A DNA stretch of 7,969 bases from Actinomycetes bacterium. Lineage in GTDB: Bacteria; Actinomycetota; Actinomycetes; Actinomycetales; Cellulomonadaceae. The stretch lies in the NCBI GenBank assembly GCA_023462275.1, contig JAEWYD010000323.1, positions 1-7,969 on the forward strand, read 5' to 3'. The notes under the pieces were generated by a model that saw only the letters and a list, made by a program, of their open reading frames with translations, had not been told where the DNA came from and searched no databases. Position numbers and translations under genes: made by a program. Below are positions 5,387-7,969 of the stretch, in pieces (position 1 is the first letter of the stretch; every line of letters starts with the position of its first letter).

Positions 5387-7132
5387 TTAGGCGGGCTCCA
5401 GTCCCAGGGCCGCCGCGACGTCGGCCCGCACGGCGTCCAGCCGGGCCCGCGCCGTCGAGCGCGCCGCGGCGACGTCGCCCGTGACGGGGACGATCACCTC
5501 GAGGTAGCACTTCACCTTCGGCTCGGTGCCGCTGGGCCGGACGACGACGCGCGTGCCGTCCGCGGCGAGCAGGCGCAGGCCGTCGGTCGGGGGCAGGGCG
5601 TCGGGGCCGGTGGGCTGGGCCAGGTCCTCCACCGACTCCACCGGGGAGCCGGCGAGCGTCGTCGGCGGCGCCGTGCGCACCCGGTCCATCGTCGCGCCGA
5701 TGGCGGACAGGTCGCTGAACCGGGCGGACAGCTGGTCCGTCAGGTGCAGGCCGTGCCGCACGGCGAGGTCGTCCAGCACGTCGACGAGCGAGCGCCCCTC
5801 GGCGGTGAGCCGGGCGGCGAGCTGCGCGAGCAGCAGGGCGGCGGACAGGCCGTCCTTGTCGCGCACGACGTCGGGCGCCACGCAGTAGCCCAGCGCCTCC
5901 TCGTAGCCGTACACGAGCCCGTCAACGCGGGAGATCCACTTGAAGCCCGTCAGGGTCGAGCGGTGCGTGAGGCCGTGCTCGGCCGCGATCCGCGCCAGCA
6001 GCCGGGACGAGACGATCGAGCTCGCGAGCACCGACCCCGGCCGCGCGCGCCCGGCGACGTCCTGGCCGAGCAGCGCGCCGACCTCGTCGCCGTGCAGCAT
6101 CCGCCAGCCCTCGTCGCGGGCGCTGCCCGTGCCCGACGCCGTCCGGGCGCGCGGGTCGCGGACGGCCGCGGCGCAGCGGTCGGCGTCGGGGTCGTTGGCG
6201 ATGACGAGGTCGGCGTCGAGCTCCTGGGCCAGGGCCAGGGCGAGGTCGATCGCGCCCGGCTCCTCGGGGTTGGGGAACGCGACGGTCGGGAACAGCGGGT
6301 CCGGCTCGGCCTGCTCGGGCACCACGTGCAGGTCGGTGAACCCGGCGCCGCGCAGCACCCGCTCGACCAGCTCGCCGCCGACGCCGTGCAGCGGTGTGAG
6401 CACGATGCGCAGGTCGCGCGGGCCGGGGAGGGCGAGCGCGCCGACGGCAGCGAGGTAGGCGTCGACGACGTCCTCGCCGAGCACGGTCCAGCCGCCGTCG
6501 ACGCGGGGGACGGACGTGACCGAGGGGACGGCCGCGATCCGGGCCGCGATCTCGCCGTCGTACGGCGGGACGATCTGCGCGCCCTGGCCGCTGTCGACGA
6601 CGACGCGACCGCCCAGGTAGACCTTGTAGCCGTTGTCCTGCGGCGGGTTGTGGCTGGCCGTCACCATGACGCCCGCGTCCGCGTGCAGGTGGCGCACCGC
6701 GAAGGCGAGCACCGGCGTCGGGAGGCGGCGGGGGAGCAGCAGCGCCTCGCCGCCGGCGGCCGTGACGACCGCCGCGGTGTCGCGCGCGAAGGCGTCGGAC
6801 TGGTGGCGGGCGTCGTACCCGATGACGACGCGGGGCCGCGCGTCGGGGCCGAGGGCGTCCTTGAGGTAGCGGATGAGGCCCGCCGCGGTGCGGATGACGA
6901 CGGCGCGGTTCATGCGGTTGGGGCCGCCGCCCAGCGCGCCGCGCAGGCCAGCGGTGCCGAACTCGAGGAAGCCGGCGAACATGTCGGCCAGCTCCTGCTG
7001 GGCCGCCATGCGCATCGTCTCGTCGTCGCCGGTCGCCATGTCGAGCAGGTCCCGCAGCTGCTCCGCGGTCGCCGGGTCCGGGTCGTCGTCGATCCAGGCG
7101 CGGACGCGGGCCTCGAGCTCCGTGGGGTTCAT
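5387..7132 (-). CDS. pmmB: Phospho-sugar mutase (PGM2/PgcA-like), probable phosphopentomutase
   Basis: A cytosolic alpha-D-phosphohexomutase superfamily enzyme of 581 residues, the size of the PgcA/PGM2-like branch. Motifs in order: FGTAGLRG (58-65), the phosphoserine loop TASHNPPQDNGYK with active S160, the metal loop NDPDADR with D314, D316 and D318, GFKWI (396-400), the sugar-recognition loop GYEEALG (409-415), and the phosphate-binding loop RPSGTEPKVK near 532-541. Annotation often says phosphomannomutase or phosphoglucomutase. I infer that it mainly moves phosphate on ribose or deoxyribose, because its start overlaps the punA stop by one base (TGATG) and because Mycobacterium tuberculosis has the same deoD-pmmB pairing. 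Hexose-phosphate activity is not excluded. The ATG at 7132 is set by GGGAGG at 7143-7138. The frame stays open upstream antisense-free of motifs, so the longer version is rejected. The gene symbol follows the mycobacterial gene and is tentative. Confidence 0.9.
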   Translation of the reverse strand: MNPTELEARVRAWIDDDPDPATAEQLRDLLDMATGDDETMRMAAQQELADMFAGFLEFGTAGLRGALGGGPNRMNRAVVIRTAAGLIRYLKDALGPDARPRVVIGYDARHQSDAFARDTAAVVTAAGGEALLLPRRLPTPVLAFAVRHLHADAGVMVTASHNPPQDNGYKVYLGGRVVVDSGQGAQIVPPYDGEIAARIAAVPSVTSVPRVDGGWTVLGEDVVDAYLAAVGALALPGPRDLRIVLTPLHGVGGELVERVLRGAGFTDLHVVPEQAEPDPLFPTVAFPNPEEPGAIDLALALAQELDADLVIANDPDADRCAAAVRDPRARTASGTGSARDEGWRMLHGDEVGALLGQDVAGRARPGSVLASSIVSSRLLARIAAEHGLTHRSTLTGFKWISRVDGLVYGYEEALGYCVAPDVVRDKDGLSAALLLAQLAARLTAEGRSLVDVLDDLAVRHGLHLTDQLSARFSDLSAIGATMDRVRTAPPTTLAGSPVESVEDLAQPTGPDALPPTDGLRLLAADGTRVVVRPSGTEPKVKCYLEVIVPVTGDVAAARSTARARLDAVRADVAAALGLEPA

Positions 7133-7953
7133 CAGATCCTCCCGATGATGGCGGCGAGCAGCCGGCTGATGCGGGGGCCGGCGGCGCGGCCGGCCTCGAT
7201 GACCTCCTCGTGCGACAGCGCCTGCGCGCTGATGCCCGCGGCGGCGTTCGTGACGAGCGAGAGGCCGAGGACCTCCAGGCCGGCGTGCCGCGCGGCGATG
7301 GCCTCGAGCGTGGTGGACATGCCGACGAGGTCGCCGCCGATGCGGCCGGCCATGGCCACCTCGGCGGGAGTCTCGTAGTGGGGCCCGCGGAACTGGACGT
7401 ACACGCCCTCGGCGAGCGTGGGGTCGACGTCGTGCGCGACGGCGCGCAGGCGGGCCGAGTACAGGTCCGTGAGGTCGACGAACGTGGCGCCCTCGAGGGG
7501 CGATGTCGCGGTGAGGTTGATGTGGTCCTTGATGAGGACCGGGGTGCCCGGGGCCCAGTCGGGGTTCAGGCCGCCGCAGCCGTTGGTGAGCACGACGACG
7601 CTCGCCCCGGCGGCCGCGGCGGTGCGGACGCCGTGCACGACGCGGCGCAGGCCCTTGCCCTCGTACAGGTGCGTGCGGGAGCCGAGGACCAGCGCGTGGC
7701 GGTCGTCGGCGAGGCGGATGGAGCGGATGGTGCCGCTGTGCCCGGCGACGGCGGTGGCCGCGAAGCCGGGGATCCGCGTGGGGTCGATCTCGGCGACGGT
7801 CTCGCCGATGAGGTCCGCTGCGCCGCCCCATCCGGAGCCGAGCACGAGGGCCACGTCGTGCCGCGCGACGCCGGTGGCGGCGGCGAGGGCCTCGGCGGCG
7901 GCTCTGGCCACCTCGAAGGGATCGGTCGCGGGGTCGTCCAGGTCGTGGATCAT
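7132..7953 (-). CDS. punA: Purine nucleoside phosphorylase, trimeric PNP/MTAP type
   Basis: A cytosolic enzyme that splits inosine, guanosine and their deoxy forms with phosphate into free base and (deoxy)ribose-1-phosphate. The 273-residue length fits the trimeric low-molecular-mass class, not the hexameric DeoD class. Visible motifs are VALVLGSGWGG with phosphate-binding S40, GHSGTI with H72, GSRTHLYEG with R93 and H95, TNGCGGLNPDWAPGT, VQFRGPHYETPAEV with base-binding E194 (human E201), VGMSTTLEA with M212, and LSLVTNAAAGI with N236 (human N243). The E plus N pair predicts preference for 6-oxopurines, which fits a partner adenosine deaminase that makes inosine. The ATG at 7953 follows a TAGCCT box by 7 nt with no Shine-Dalgarno, suggesting a leaderless mRNA. 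The mutase gene follows with a one-base overlap. The related methylthioadenosine phosphorylase is less likely, given the N236 signature and the gene context. Confidence 0.95.
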   Translation of the reverse strand: MIHDLDDPATDPFEVARAAAEALAAATGVARHDVALVLGSGWGGAADLIGETVAEIDPTRIPGFAATAVAGHSGTIRSIRLADDRHALVLGSRTHLYEGKGLRRVVHGVRTAAAAGASVVVLTNGCGGLNPDWAPGTPVLIKDHINLTATSPLEGATFVDLTDLYSARLRAVAHDVDPTLAEGVYVQFRGPHYETPAEVAMAGRIGGDLVGMSTTLEAIAARHAGLEVLGLSLVTNAAAGISAQALSHEEVIEAGRAAGPRISRLLAAIIGRI

Positions 7954-7960
7954 GCACCCG

Positions 7961-7966
7961 AGGCTA
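7961..7966 (-). promoter_or_regulatory. Candidate -10 element for a leaderless punA transcript
   Basis: On the minus strand TAGCCT is followed by 7 nt and then the punA ATG at 7953. The bases between (CGGGTGC) contain no Shine-Dalgarno. Only 16 nt upstream of the ATG lie in the window, so any -35 region cannot be checked. The arrangement copies that in front of add. Confidence 0.5.
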
Positions 7967-7969
7967 GTC

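Noticed and set aside
2466..5390. A 974-codon open frame on the + strand covering the whole xyloglucanase gene, and a second very long minus-strand frame at 2356-5034.
   Set aside because: Both are shadows of the GH74 gene. Their products are Arg/Gly/Ala-rich with no family motif, and such frames arise in very GC-rich DNA because stop codons are rare. The GH74 frame has a signal peptide, Asp boxes and a CBM2.
5744..7378. A 544-codon + strand frame over the mutase and punA genes.
   Set aside because: It is antisense to two well-supported enzymes, with low-complexity composition and no start signal.

Overview
The window is very GC-rich, with G or C at almost every third codon position. It carries a secreted xyloglucanase with a bacterial cellulose-binding module and a purine nucleoside phosphorylase/sugar-phosphate mutase gene pair. 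Together these point to a cellulolytic high-GC actinobacterium, most likely Cellulomonas or a close relative in the Micrococcales. That placement rests on composition and gene content, not on a marker gene.

Layout. Positions 2-334 (+) hold the 3' end of a gene that begins before the window. Positions 401-622 (+) encode a 73-residue acidic, proline-rich protein of unknown function. Positions 646-2462 (+) form a two-gene unit, adenosine deaminase (add) and deoxyribose-phosphate aldolase (deoC), overlapping by 4 bp. A 13-bp GC hairpin separates deoC from a convergent gene. That gene, 2517-5309 (-), encodes a 930-residue extracellular GH74 xyloglucanase with a Pro/Thr/Glu linker and a C-terminal CBM2. 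Upstream of it on the same strand is a second two-gene unit at 5387-7953 (-), punA (trimeric purine nucleoside phosphorylase) then a phospho-sugar mutase, with stop and start codons overlapping as TGATG. A long inverted repeat lies in the 77-bp gap between the mutase and the xyloglucanase.

How the genes fit together. add, punA, the mutase and deoC make an almost complete route for breaking down purine (deoxy)nucleosides. Adenosine is deaminated to inosine, inosine is phosphorolysed to base plus (deoxy)ribose-1-phosphate, the mutase moves the phosphate to C5, and DeoC splits deoxyribose-5-phosphate into glyceraldehyde-3-phosphate and acetaldehyde. Both units begin with a TANNNT hexamer 6-7 nt before the ATG and lack a properly placed Shine-Dalgarno sequence, which suggests leaderless transcripts. 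The xyloglucanase belongs to plant cell-wall degradation and has no evident metabolic tie to nucleoside salvage.

I found no RNA gene, insertion sequence, CRISPR array, phage gene or clearly new multi-gene system. The most notable non-coding element is the inverted repeat in front of the xyloglucanase, which could act as terminator, operator or both.
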